From NCBI GenBank assembly GCA_037974665.1, contig CM075768.1:2382501-2446500 (forward strand): 64,000 nt of DNA, in the 5' to 3' direction. The notes under the pieces were generated by a model, which worked only from the letters and a program-made list of their open reading frames with translations, was not told where the DNA came from and searched no databases. Both the position numbers and the translations under genes were made by a program. This stretch comes from Ehretia macrophylla (taxonomy: Eukaryota > Streptophyta > Magnoliopsida > Boraginales > Ehretiaceae). This document shows, piece by piece, positions 21,728 through 33,500 of the stretch (position 1 is its first letter; every line of letters starts with the position of its first letter).

Positions 21728-22990
21728 ATGGTTGGTAGAGGTAGGCCCCGTAGGGTTGCTGGTAATCAAGGATAACCGGCAGGGCAGAATGCACAGGCAA
21801 TGAAGAATGCACTGGCAGGGTAGGTTCCAGTACGTGATCCTATTTTGGGTGAGATAGCAGCTACAATGGCAAGAATGGCCCAAATGTTAGAAAGGCAGGG
21901 TGAGCAACTGCAGCAAAATCTGAACCATAACAATCAGCAAAATTATCTGGGTAACAATCAACAGAATTATCTGGGTAATAATCAGCAGAACTATCCAAGT
22001 AACAATCAGCTTCCCCAGGGTAATCAAGGTGGAAATGGTGGTAATGGATGCAATGGGAGAAATGGTGATATGGGAAATGGTGCACTAAAGGGATTTCTCG
22101 GATATCATCTACCTAGATTCTTGGGAGAGCCCGATGACGAGAAAGCAGAGGAGTGGTTAGAGAGGATCCAGAATATCCATGATGTTGTTGCTTACACAAA
22201 TGACTGGAAGATTTCATTTGTAGTCTTCTTGTTAGACGATGATGCTAGGCAGTGGTAGAGGATCATTAAATTGCAATGGGAGCAGCAGCAAACTCCTTTT
22301 CTATGGCAGAGCTTTGTGAAAGCCTTTTGGAGCAACTACATACCTGTTATTGTTCGGGAGAGACGAGAAGAGGAGTTTATGTCTCTCACTTAGGGATCTT
22401 TGTCTGTAGCTTAGTACGAGGCCCGGATCAACAAGCTATCACATTATGCACCTGCAATTGTGCAAGAGGTTGATCAGAGAATCTGTAGTTCATTAGGGGA
22501 TTGAGACCAGAGATACAGGATTTCTTAGTACCTATAGAGCTCACTACTTATAGTCAGACCCTTAATGCAACTTTCCGTATTGAGAAGAGAAAGAGGGAAG
22601 TAGGAACCAGTTCTAGCCAGCCCAGCAAGATGCAGTTTGTTTCGTAGAGCCAGCCGAGATTTGTTCAAGTTCAGTCTCAGATGAGGCAGGGTCAGTACAG
22701 GCAGATATTTGTGAGAACTCAACTGAGTGAACCTGTAACACCAGCAACCCAAGGTTCAGCAAGTAGTAGTGCCGCTACCCCAGTGTTACAATGTACCTTC
22801 TACAAAAAGAAGGGTCATTTGGAGGCAGGTTGCTAGAAGAAGGCAGGGAAATGTATGGGTTGTGGCAGTGATTAACACCGGGTAAAAGATTGCCCGAGGT
22901 TTCAGACTGGAGGCTGAGGTCAGCAGAATAGGCCCACAGGCAATGCACCAGAGGAGAAAGTGTAGGCTCTTGTTTATGGCATCGACCAAT
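21728..22990 (+). pseudogene. Chromovirus G gag (broken)
   Basis: Nucleocapsid/capsid polyprotein of a Ty3/gypsy element; the frame opens at ATG 21728. Visible in order: an Asn/Gln-rich segment with an 8-residue tandem repeat (QQNYLGNN-like, 21930-22010), the capsid region (about 22090-22540), then two zinc knuckles near 22792 and 22852. In the first knuckle the second Cys is Tyr; the second knuckle keeps C-x2-C-x4-H-x4-C but has an in-frame stop. Many TAG stops stand where Gln or Trp is expected, for example at the ends of ARQW and LT, and at VA-stop-YEAR. The frame continues into protease. It cannot make capsid protein. Confidence 0.85.
21930..22015 (+). repeat. 24-27 bp tandem repeat in gag
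   Basis: Three imperfect in-frame units encode Asn/Gln/Tyr-rich octapeptides. It is a short local expansion within the gag N-terminal region. Confidence 0.75.
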
Positions 22991-23440
22991 TGAAGGTGCT
23001 AGATGCAACAGCGGTTGTGGAAGGTAACTTTCTCATTCTTAATCAGTTGGTTAGAGTATTGATTGATTTTTGTGCTACAAATTCTTCTATTACACCTACT
23101 TGTGTGCGACGTGTTAATATGCCAATTGAGTAAGTTATCTTATAAGATTGAGGTTAGTACACCTATGGGTACTAAATTTTTTAACTGAGTGGGTGTGTAA
23201 GGATTGTAAGATTCATATTAAAGGTCAAGATTTTCCAGTTGATCTTATCTTACTTCCTGTCTGAGAGTATGAGGCTATCTTGGGCATGGATTGCCTTGCT
23301 AAATATGATGCTCAGTTGAACTATAGAACCAAGGTTGTGAAATTTCAGTTGTCGGGTTAGCCAGTGGTTGAGGTAGCAGGTAGCCGAGATGCTTCAAAGA
23401 ATTTCATTATTTCATCAACCCAAGCTATTAGGTTGCTAAG
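22991..23440 (+). pseudogene. Chromovirus G aspartic protease (broken)
   Basis: Retroviral-type aspartic protease region downstream of gag. The catalytic Asp codon is seen at 23065-23067, but the family's D-S/T-G-A motif reads D-F-C-A here, so the Ser and Gly needed for the active site are lost. The fragment around 23275-23300 (AILGMDCL-like) matches the conserved second half of the retropepsin fold. Several stops and at least one frame change separate it from the RT frame. Confidence 0.75.
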
Positions 23441-23479
23441 TAAAGGGTGTTCATGTTATCTAGCTTATTCGATTCAACA

Positions 23480-24390
23480 AGCCATCTGATAAGCTAAAGC
23501 TGGATGAAGTTCCGATAGTTCGGGAATACCCCAATGTATTTCCCCATGAGTTGCCAGGACTACCGCCGGAGCGAGAAATTGAGTTTGAGATTAATGTGAT
23601 TCCAGTTATTCAACTTATCTTTAAATCACCGTACAAAATAACGCCAGCAGAGCTTCATGAGTTAAAAATTCAGTTGCAGGGGTTATTAGAGAAGGGTTTC
23701 ATTCAGCGGAGTTCTTCACCGTGAGGAGCACCTATCTTATTTATGAAAAAGAAAGATGGCACCTTGAGATTGGGTATTGATTATCGGGGTTTGAATCAGG
23801 TGACTATAAAGATCAGGTATCCTTTGCCGCTGATTGATGAGTTGTTTGATAAATTGCAGGGAGCCAAGATACATTCTAAATTTGACTTGAGGCAAGGCTA
23901 CTATCAGCTTCGGATTCGTAAGGAAGATGTTCCAAATTCTACTTTTCAGACTCGGTACGAGCATTATGAGTTTGTGGTTATGCCCTTTGGATTAACAAAT
24001 GCACTTGCAGCATTCATAGATCTTATGCACCGAGTATTCCAACCATACTTGAATCAGTTTGTGGTGATCTTTATATATGATATTTTGGTGTATTCTAAAA
24101 CTAAATTCGAGCATGAACAACATCTACGCCTTGTCCTATAGAAGCTTCAACAACACCAATTGTATGCAAAGTTCAGTAAGTATGAATTTTGGTTACAACA
24201 AATATCTTTTCTGGATCATATGATTACACAGTGGGGTATTTCAGTGGATCCCACGAAGATAGAGGTTGTGATGTCTTAGAAAAGGTCGGAGAACGTGACG
24301 GAGGTTCATAGCTTCCTTGGATTGGCGGGTTACTACCGCAGATTTGTTAAGGACTTTTCAAAAATTGTAGGGCCACTTCTAAACTGACTT
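23480..24390 (+). pseudogene. Chromovirus G reverse transcriptase (broken)
   Basis: RT of a Ty3/gypsy element. Conserved blocks are visible: the PELPGLPPEREIEF-type lead-in (23545), [18 protein letters not shown] (23743), the [12 protein letters not shown] block (23881) and VMPFGLTNA (23977). The catalytic F-x-D-D block reads FIYDIL, with Tyr at 24076-24078 in place of the first catalytic Asp, so polymerase activity is lost. A TGA at about 23722 replaces an expected Trp and a TAG at 24139 replaces an expected Gln. A small indel near 24385 shifts the frame before RNase H. Confidence 0.88.
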
Positions 24391-24399
24391 AGTAAAGGA

Positions 24400-25095
24400 C
24401 GAGCTTTGTATGGGATGAGAAGTGTGAGCAGGGTTTTCAGGAGTTGAAAAAGAGGTTGACTATATCCCCAATTCTTGTTTTGCCAAAGGGAACAAAGAAT
24501 CTGGTTATCTATAGTGATGTCTCTAAAGAGGGCTTGGGTTGTACTCTTATGCAACATGGCCGAGTTATTGCCTATGCTTCTAGAAAGTTAAAGCCATATG
24601 AGGAGAACTATCCGACACATGATCTGAAATTGGCAGCCATAATATTTGCTTGGAAGAAATGGTACCACTATCTTTGGGGAAGTAAGTTTGAAATCTTCAC
24701 TGATCATAAAAGCTTGAAGTACTTGTTCTCTCAAATGGAATTGAATATGAGGCAGAAGAAATGGATAGAGCTTCTAGATTATTATAATTGTTCTATCAAT
24801 TATCTACCTGGGAAGGAAAATGTTGTGGCGGATGCTCTTAACTAGAAGGCAAGCATTGCTATGTTGGAAGCCAAAGAGTAGGAGTTGCTGGAGGAAGATA
24901 ATTATTGGAAGCCGGAATTGACTCAAGATGGAGTTATGTGTGCTCATTTACATATTCAACCATTGTTGTTGCCTCAGATTCAAGAAGTTTAGCAACTTGA
25001 TATGCAGCTTCAGAAAATCAAATATCAAATCAAAGATGATGAGTCAGGCTTCAAATCACATGAGGATGGTATTCTATGGTTTAGGAACAAGTGTG
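24400..25095 (+). pseudogene. Chromovirus G RNase H (broken)
   Basis: RNase H that degrades the RNA strand during reverse transcription. The open stretch 24444-24845 keeps [10 protein letters not shown] with the first catalytic Asp, TDHKSL with its Asp, and ADAL at the end. The Glu expected in the THDLEL motif is Lys (24627-24629), so a catalytic carboxylate is missing. The tether to integrase follows with further TAG stops near 24880 and 24990. It is cut at 25095 by the C-family solo LTR and continues as integrase at 27680. Confidence 0.87.
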
Positions 25096-26862
25096 TGTGA
25101 TAACCCGAACCCGGCACGCATTTAATGACATTTAATTGCAATTAATTAAGTGACATCTTAAATGTTAGCATTGAATTCGTGTTTATTTTTAAGTTAAACA
25201 TTCATTTCTAGCATTATTTTCATATTTCTTTTAGAAGTAATTAAATAATACTTGAGTTAACTATTTTAACGGAATATCCACTACTTTCATATTTATGTTA
25301 ATCGGTTTTATTTTTCTTGCACCTTAATGCTCGATTTTCAATAAAATGAAAAGTACCTCCGAGCCGGGGTAAATTTTGAACTATGTTACTTTTCGAAAAT
25401 TATATTTTCTTAAATTCTTTGAGATTTAATTGTTATTCTTTTATTGTCGCAAAGTGCATAGCATATCGAGAGCGATAGTTAGGAAATGATTTCTAGTCCT
25501 CAGCAAATAGTGAAAACTAGTATTTAATGTTTTAAATTTTAGTGTTTTAGTTGTTATTAACTAGAATTGGAATTGTGTTGGTTGTTTTAGCCTTAAAATG
25601 CCTAAAATAAGCCTATTTGACCAATTTTTAAGTAGTTTGACCAAGGCTTGACCATTGAACTTGTGTCATCTTTTATCTAAGCATAAAATAGGAAACAAAG
25701 AGCCAAAAATCAAAAAAAAAAGAGCCATGGCCGATACATCAAGGGAAAAAGAAAAAAAAAACCTTTCAACTTCAAACTTCAAATTCTTCGCGAGAGCTTG
25801 TGCGGGGTGGTTTCCGAGGCATCCAGCGTGGTTTTCCTAGCGTCTAGGAGCATCTAAGGTGAGGGTTTCATCGTTATTTGCGCATTTGAAATAATTGTAT
25901 TTAAACTTTAATTTTTGGGTTTTAGCCGTAGATTGTTATTTAATTCGTTTTGATGCTTGAAGAATGTTCCCTAGCAATTGTAGAACATGTATTTATAGCT
26001 TTTTAGCATTTTCTACGGTTGAATATCGAAATTGCAATTTAAATTGATAATTGAATAGTAAATTATGAATAGTAAACCCCCGTTTCGATGAAGTTGCTCC
26101 GTTATGCGTTCTGTTGATGTAGGAAGGTGCTAGATATGCTAGAATGCCTAAATGTGTGGTTTAATTGGATTGTGTAATGAAAAAACGGAGGAAAATGGCT
26201 TAGTGAAAGTTGGGGTCGTTTAGGTCAAGTTTGGCATTTTATCGTTTTACGTGATGGCATTGTCTCGGGAGGCCATGGAAGCACTTTTGGTGTGGTTATG
26301 GCGTTGGTTGGGTGTTTGGTTAGGGTAGCAGTAGTTCAAATGAGCAAAGGGGAAAATTGGGGCGTTGCGTGAATTCTAGGGTTAAGTAGGGCTTTGGGGT
26401 CTTTAGACGTGCCTTATGGTGACCTAGGAGGATTGGTGAAGTCGGATTCCAAAACTCGTGGCTCGTTTGAAAGTAGTAGCGTTTTGAAAGTTGGGGTCAT
26501 TTTATGATTTTGTGTTTTCATAGTGTAATGCCTATAGAATGCTTAATATTGCTTGTTATGCTTGTTAAAGTTGATTATGACTGAATTTGTATATCAATTG
26601 TTGATAATGCTTGTTAGTGTTGTTCTTGTTATTTTATTGATTGTAAATGCTTATTGTATCGCATGTTGTTACTAACCTACACTTCAGTGCCTTGCTCGAT
26701 TATCATTATATATCTCGTATTGCATTGCATAAGTGTCAGGCACGTGAGTGATGGGCCTCTCTGGGTAGCCTCGGGTTGCTAGTGTTGGTTGCTCTAGCTC
26801 CGTGTCCTATTCCCTTTCTCGCTTAGGTTGCCGCCCAGGAAGTTTTGGGTTGTAGAATTGAC

Positions 26863-26883
26863 AGAGTATGTCCGGAGTACTCT
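26863..26883 (+). promoter_or_regulatory. LTR hairpin I, family C
   Basis: AGAGTAT, loop GTCCGGA, GTACTCT: 7-bp stem with one U-G pair. Copies are at 47198-47218 and 51197-51217. Confidence 0.6.
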
Positions 26884-27141
26884 AACGGAAGTTATAAGGT
26901 GGGTGAGCCGGCGCGTCATCATTAAAGTCATCGAAATCATGATCGGTACATTGCTCGTTTGAGTGAACCATAGCCTTCAAAGTGTGGTATAGCTTTGAAT
27001 GGTTGTGTTAATGCTTTATCAATTGTTTATTGTATTGATTGTTAGATTGAATGCCAACTTGTCAGATATATATTGCTTAACTGCCTTATTTGTATTGCAC
27101 GATCTTCTTTCTCTCTACCTCGATATCTGTCTCGCCCTCAC

Positions 27142-27166
27142 TGAGTATACGTGTTGAGTATACTCA
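27142..27166 (+). promoter_or_regulatory. LTR hairpin II, family C
   Basis: TGAGTATAC, loop GTGTTGA, GTATACTCA: 9-bp perfect stem. Copies are at 47477-47501 and 51476-51500, each about 20 nt before the acceptor-like site. Confidence 0.65.
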
Positions 27167-27679
27167 CTCCTCACCACCACATTTTAGGAAATGCCTTGTT
27201 AGCTGAAAAGTTCATGCTTGAAGAGTTGTCTTGCGTGCTATGTGGCTTGAGTTGTCAAAGATGCAAAGATGTATGTTTCATGTGTTGTTGTATTTAATGT
27301 TAATAAGGAATGTAATTTAAATTTAACCAGGTGATTGAGGTAGAATGATAAGATAGTTTATGTATCTAGTTAGTATGGCTTAACCTTAATGCATGTTTGT
27401 ATGGCTTAAATGAAGAGTTAGAATAGTCTAGGTCCTTGGAAATATATGTATATTTAGTTGTGTTCGCTTGTTGAGAACCAAGGCTCGGATGGCCTTGAGG
27501 TGTTTGTATGGTTGGACACGGTGCTGGTCCACTTATATGCTATTACAGGTTTTACATTTTGCCTAGAAACAGGGGAGACTCCGTCCGTCTTTCCCTAAAA
27601 TTTTGCACAGGTTTGGAATTGGGTTGTATTTAGATTGATTGATAGAACTCCCGATCTCGAGAGGGATCGGGGTGTTACA

Positions 27680-28420
27680 GTATGTGTTCCTGATGATCCA
27701 AACTTGTGGAGAGGAATTCTTGAGGAGGCTCACAATTCTAAGTATACAATTCATCCTGGTGGAACCAAGATGTATCGGGATTTAAAGGAACATTATTGGT
27801 GGAACAATATGAAGAGAGACGTTGCCCAGTTTGTATCTAGATGTTTGAATTGTCAGTGGGTGAAAGCAGAACATCAACGACCAATAGGGTTACTTTAGCC
27901 ATTGGCAATACCTGAATGGAAATGGGAGCATGTCACCATGGATTTTGTCATAGATTTTCCCAGATCACCGAGAGGGTTTGATGCGGTTTGGGTTGTGGTG
28001 AATAGATTGACTAAGACCGCCCACTTTATTCCAATGAATAAACATGATAGTCTTGATAAGTTGGCAAATTTTTATGTGGCAAATATTGTAAAATTTCATG
28101 GAGTTCCAATGAGCATTGTATTAGACCGAGATCCTCGGTTTTGGCAGTATCTGCAAGAAGCTTTGAGTACTCAATTGAAGTTTAGCACAACATATCATCC
28201 TCAGACCAATGGTCAATCAAAGAGGACAATTCAAATTCTGGAAGATATGTTGAGATCCTGTGTATTAGACTTTGGGAAGAACTGGGAGAAGCACTTGCCA
28301 CTAGCCGAGTTTGCCTATAACAATAGTTATCAAGCGACTATTGGGATTGCACCTTATGCAAATTTTTATGGGTGTAAATATCGATCGCCATTGTATTGGG
28401 ATAAAGTCGGGGAGAAGAAG
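27680..28420 (+). pseudogene. Chromovirus G integrase core (broken)
   Basis: Integrase zinc-binding and catalytic domains. Seen: the HPG...H portion and C-x2-C (CLNC) of the HHCC finger at 27740-27865, a TAG at about 27897 in place of Gln, then TMDFV with the first catalytic Asp and LDRDPRF with the second. The third acidic residue of the D,D-35-E triad is Lys (28220-28222, in GQSKRT), so strand transfer is lost. The frame 27902-28420 is otherwise open. It is interrupted at 28420 by the B element, which duplicates AGAAG. Confidence 0.88.
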
Positions 28421-30816
28421 TGTCACGCCCCAACTCGACCCCTCCTACAATCAGTCAGGACGCAACGGAATTTCGGCAGTATAACGATAGTAAATAGGAC
28501 ACCGAGGCTCCAAACCAACCTCAAAAGAGCATCATACATCAACTTCACAAACCATACAACAAACAACTCCTCAATAAAATAACAACATACATCATAACCA
28601 TATTATACAATAAACAGTCCTCGTTATATGCCTCCGTTCCAACATAATACATTAACCCTTAATATACAATACAAAAACATATTGAGCCAATCTAGCAACC
28701 TAATCATAAACAAAAGAAAAGCTACTAAGATAACATCAACTAATTCATTAACTTATCAACATCTTATACATTATAAACTACAAAGCAGATAAAAGTCTAC
28801 TAAGTTAATTTACAAGATAATAAAACATGTACGACATCATGGATAAGACTCTGGAACATAGGACTCATCCACGTAAGGCACGTTTTCCACATTCTCTTCT
28901 TCAGGAGGCACGTACCCTTAATCTTGCAAAAGTACACCTGTATGCATGCAATAATAGAGAGTGAGCTTATATAAATAAGCCCAGTGAGGATCCAATAGAT
29001 CTCGAGCAAGGTCTACTAAACTCCTTGGAATAATCTTTTGAGTCAATAAACACACAATAACATAAATAATACTATCATCACATAACTATATAACCATTCA
29101 ATAAAGGATACTCTATTTGGTGTAGCTCCAAACGCCATCACGATCTCAACCATTCTTCTTATAACTCCCCATTACTCACGCACCTGAGGTACCTCACTAG
29201 CCCCTCCCTCCATGACACCTCTGTCATGTGAGCTGGGGGTAGCCTCTGGCAGTCATGTCGTTATCAACCCGACAGCCCAACGCTGCCCGAGAGGTGGCAC
29301 ACACATACCAAGACTCCATAATCATCATCAATCATCAATCAATCATCAATCAATCATCATTCAATCATCATTTATTCAACATTGATAGCATCAATTATCA
29401 TTTAAGCAACAATAACTTAGTTAGATGACAAAGTAGGCCATCTAACCGGACATGCATTATATACACAATTAAACCCTAAATTACTCATCAACAACTCACC
29501 ATTCAACACTCAAACACCACCCAATCATCTAAAGGCATCGTTCGAGAAATTAAAGAATAACAACCTAAACTTCAAAAATTCATAACTTACATTCTGTTAA
29601 CCCAAACATTGCCAAATCAGTTTCTATCACTCACCCATTCAACCTACTACATTAGCCCTCTCGGAAATCCACCATAACACCTCCAAATCATGCCCGATAA
29701 CCCTAAAACCCTAGGATGTCTTGGCTGGATTTTCCGGACTTTCCCACGAGCAATGTAAGCAAAAATTCGGCATTACAACAGCGGTAACACGTAATTATCA
29801 AATATTTAGAAATCGACGACAATCGATTTCGATCATCACAACTCAATTAATTCAACATTAAACAATTTAATCAAAATTTAATACCCGAAAAATAAAAATT
29901 ATGCTACATCCGACAAAAACTCGTAGTATTACCACTAAACGATCCCTAGCATGCAAGGAGCAATAATCTAACATCATATTACAATTCTAACGGTTCAATA
30001 ATCATTTATACGCATAAACACAAAATATGAGTTTTGAGATCTAGAATTTTTCTCTCACCTTTGATGTGTTTTGATGCAAGAAATGTGTAGAATGGATGCC
30101 AAACAATCAATTTCAAGCTTTGAATCACTCAATTCGGCTTTGAAATGCAAAATCTATGAGAAAAATACTTTGAAAATGCTTTCATCTTTCTCCTCCAAGG
30201 TGCCACGGTTTTGTGTGTGTTTTTGGTGGTGTTTTGCTTTGTTTTTAATGTGTGTTGATCATATATTAAACAAAGGTCAAATAAATAAAAGAAAGTCAAA
30301 GTAAAAACTAATTATTTTTAGTGTTTTCTTGACTTTAAATGCATTTTCTTGATCACCAAAGTTCAAAACAATTATTCAACACCCAAGCTAGCTCAAGTAG
30401 GTTATTTTTAGGTGACAAGAAGTTTTACAATCAAACAATTCTACCCGAGTCGGCTTAAAACTCGATTTTTGCAAAAGTCGGTGTAAAAACCCTAATAAAT
30501 TCTTAAGCCGATTTTAAAACCGTTTTAATCAAACACAAGTCTATTAAAGTCCGTGGTCTAGGTCTAGAAGGGTTAAAAAGACCAGTTTCAAAATTTTAGC
30601 GGACGTGTTTCGAAAATACTATTCACTGAAAATCGACGATAAAATTTCTGATCCCGTTTTTTATGAAAATTTCATGAATGCACATTTAGCACGTATTAGG
30701 AGTATTGACATCAAAATTATAACATTCTAGGTCATATAGCACATAAACAGGTCAAATGCACGTAAAACGAGATAAAACACGTAAATCGAGTTAAAGCAGA
30801 AAAGTGGGGTTTCACA
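28421..30816 (-). mobile_element. 3' LTR of full-length B element
   Basis: 2396 bp, TGTGAAACCCC (at 30816, minus) to GGGGCGTGACA (at 28421). It carries the B2-type leader before the donor-like AAAG/GTGAGAG (GT at 30058-30057) and hairpin II at 28962-28983. Confidence 0.9.
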
Positions 30817-30834
30817 TTCTCCCCTCCTTAAAAC

Positions 30835-30852
30835 AATTGCGTCCGCGCAATT
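30835..30852 (-). promoter_or_regulatory. PPT-proximal hairpin, family B
   Basis: AATTGCG, loop CGGA, CGCAATT on the minus strand, 5 bp before the polypurine tract. The same stem as families A and C with a different first loop base. Confidence 0.65.
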
Positions 30853-33194
30853 CTCGAACTGACAGACAATTAAATCCTCAATCGTTACACTTAATAATAC
30901 TTCTCTTAGTTCTCATTTATCTCTTAGGATGACAACTAACCAAAGACCTCAAAAGAACAACCTCTGTTGACTGCAAGTTGATGATCATAGTTCCAAGACA
31001 ATCTTCAATTCATAATTCTCTCCCACCTAACATCATATTGCATATGAAAGAAATTGCAACTCCAAGTCTTAGCGTGACACCACTAATTATCAATCATCCC
31101 CTATTACAGAAAAGAGCTCTATGAACACCCCGAGGGTTTAAAAACTCATTTACGATAACATGAATGATTACTGATCAAGGAAATATCTCAAAAGTGACAT
31201 TTGTCAGAATATGGCTCTTATGAAATTTATAAGGAAATAAGAATATGGAAAGTCATATTCGAGCCAACAATCAAGTGAACAAGAGCTCAAACAGGTTAGA
31301 GAATCAAGAGGCTAATAATTAATAAGGAAGCATGATAACTAAGATAACAAATGTCTCAGCACTTATCAATTAAATAAGTACGAACAAAGGATGATGATGA
31401 GTCAAAACAGTGCTGAGTATGTTGAACAAAAATTCCTGAACAAGTAAATATTTCAATTTTTGATGATTGTTCAAGGAACCAACAAGTAAGTTGTACTTGA
31501 GGTGAAATGAAATTAAGAGATCAGAGATGATTAATTCAATAGACAATATGAGTGCCAAGATAATGAGTATCTCAGCACACAATAACCAAAGAAGTATAAA
31601 TAAGAATGGACGGTGCTGAGTATATTAAATGAGCAATTACAAGCAAAGTAATGGCTCAGGATTTAATAATAAAACAATAGGATTAACAAAGATCAACAAG
31701 AATGACAATGATGTACTTAGGTAGGGAGTACATCAAGCAAGTAGAATTCAAACAAGCAAAATGGTATCCCAAAGGAAAAATTACTTTTAAATGAATAGTA
31801 ATAGGATGAAATGAAATATTGAAATCAATGGCTGGAGATATTGAATTAAATATAGAAGTCTCAAACCTTAACTCCAATAAGTGACACTGCTATAAGAAGC
31901 AAATATAAATGTTAAGAATAGAAACAATGTCAAATGAGTATAAGATCCATTAATCCAATAAGCAAACTTTCAAGAAATAATTGATAGGCTAGAAAAGTGT
32001 AACCCTCTCTCAAATAAGTAAGAATAGAGTAGAAAAGAATAATAAGACCGATAGAATTATGAAGCACAAGAAGGGTGTCCCACCTACACACTTAAACACC
32101 AACAAGTCAAATCCTACAATCTATCTTTCTCCAAAACAAGACACTAAGGAGACCTAGAGAACCTAAGGAGTCATAACAATCACCAAACAAGATAAATCAC
32201 TCGAAATTTTACATTCCGTACCAGACCAATCACTAAACAAGATAAATCACCGATTACCCAACAAGATTAACTAATGAAGACTCCAAAATCTGATAACACA
32301 ATACAGATTCATACTAACCCATTATAACACAAGAGAATCCCCAATCAACAATTTAGAAAGTCATACCACCTAGAATCCAAAAGCTTGATGTAGGCAAGTA
32401 AATGTTCAGTCACCAAAATGCATTCTTATTTCCTCAAAAAATTATATCTCCCAACAATTACAACTTCGAATAAAGTAACTTTAGACAAGAATCACTCCAC
32501 TTGTCTCCAAGGTTTAAAGATCAAAACTCCAAAATACCCATTAATAATATAGCAATCCCAAATAGTAGAAATATTCACATGTTATACCACACTTCATTCC
32601 ATTCACAAACATACATCACTAATTCCTCAAATAAATTCATTCTAAAATAACCTCAAGGAAGTATAGTCTGAGTTGAGACTCCAAAAGTGTCTAATGATAA
32701 CCTCATGGAAACCTCAACTTATGATCCATCTCCAAGTAATAACAAGTTAAACATGGCAACAAAAGTAATTATAATCATCAAGATACATTGCTATTTCCTC
32801 GAACAACTTCATTCTCGCTAAAGGAACATCAAGATCAATCCACTAAGCCGAAACTAAAATCCATAAACATAACAATTAAAATCTAACTGATAAACTTCTA
32901 GAATAATAATAATTCAAAATCATGGCCTACCACTATTTCCGAAAACTCTTGCAGTCATCCTTACTTCACCTAAAAGAATCACCCACAGTTATAGAATATA
33001 TACAATTACATCACATGAAAACAAGTACAACGTAATGCATGATTATCATATAATATAACATTATCACATAACACACAATTCAGCATATAAGAAGCCAACA
33101 TCACATAAACAGGTTAAATCACAGAAGTAAGTTATAAACAATTAAAGTCACATAAGCAACAAATTTCACATAAGGCACTTTGATCACATAAAAC

Positions 33195-33265
33195 ACAATT
33201 GTCACATAATACACATTAATCACATAATGCACATTAATCACATAATGCACATTAATCACAACACA
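33195..33265 (-). repeat. Short tandem repeat in B leader
   Basis: Three to four consecutive copies of an 18-bp unit close to CACATAATGCACATTAAT (plus strand), within a longer zone (33000-33400) of CACATAA-rich sequence. Confidence 0.75.
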
Positions 33266-33500
33266 TTGAGTACGTATAGCACGTTATCACATAAAACATA
33301 TTGACCACATTAGTTCACTTAACACACAAGGCATATTGGTCACATAGAAAGTTAGACACATAAGTAAATTAATCACATAAACATATTAACATTTGTTTCA
33401 CTTTTCTTTCACTTAATACATACTTGCATGCTTAGACCACTACCCACATTCCGAGGATACCCCGGCTGACAGCTAAACATGTGCTCTGATACCACTTAAA

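Larger units (their letters stand above)
25096..27679 (+). mobile_element. C-family solo LTR, 2584 bp
   Basis: Runs from TGTGATAACCCG to GGGGTGTTACA, almost colinear with the C LTRs at 45453 and 49434. Flanks GTGTG (25091-25095) and GTATG (27680-27684) are a 5-bp duplication with one change; the G pol reading frame shows GTATG is the original. Modules: donor-like CTAAG/GTGAGGG (GT at 25859), hairpin I (26863-26883), hairpin II (27142-27166), acceptor-like TTTTAG/G (27187), 3'-end hairpin (27571-27596). No coding capacity. Confidence 0.9.
30817..33500 (-). mobile_element. Internal domain of B element, non-coding
   Basis: AT-rich interior with stop codons in every frame and only short open frames (at most about 70 codons). 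On the minus strand it starts with the primer site, then a leader of imperfect ATTAATGTGCATTATGTG units, and ends with the hairpin AATTGCG-CGGA-CGCAATT (30852-30835) and a polypurine tract. No protein domain recognised. Confidence 0.82.

Noticed and set aside
21845-22258. Independent 137-codon gene
   Set aside because: In frame with the gag start at 21728; it is the part of gag between two stops.
33000-33420. Possible CRISPR-like repeat array
   Set aside because: Imperfect 18-bp CACATAA-rich units without unique spacers, inside a retroelement leader in plant DNA.
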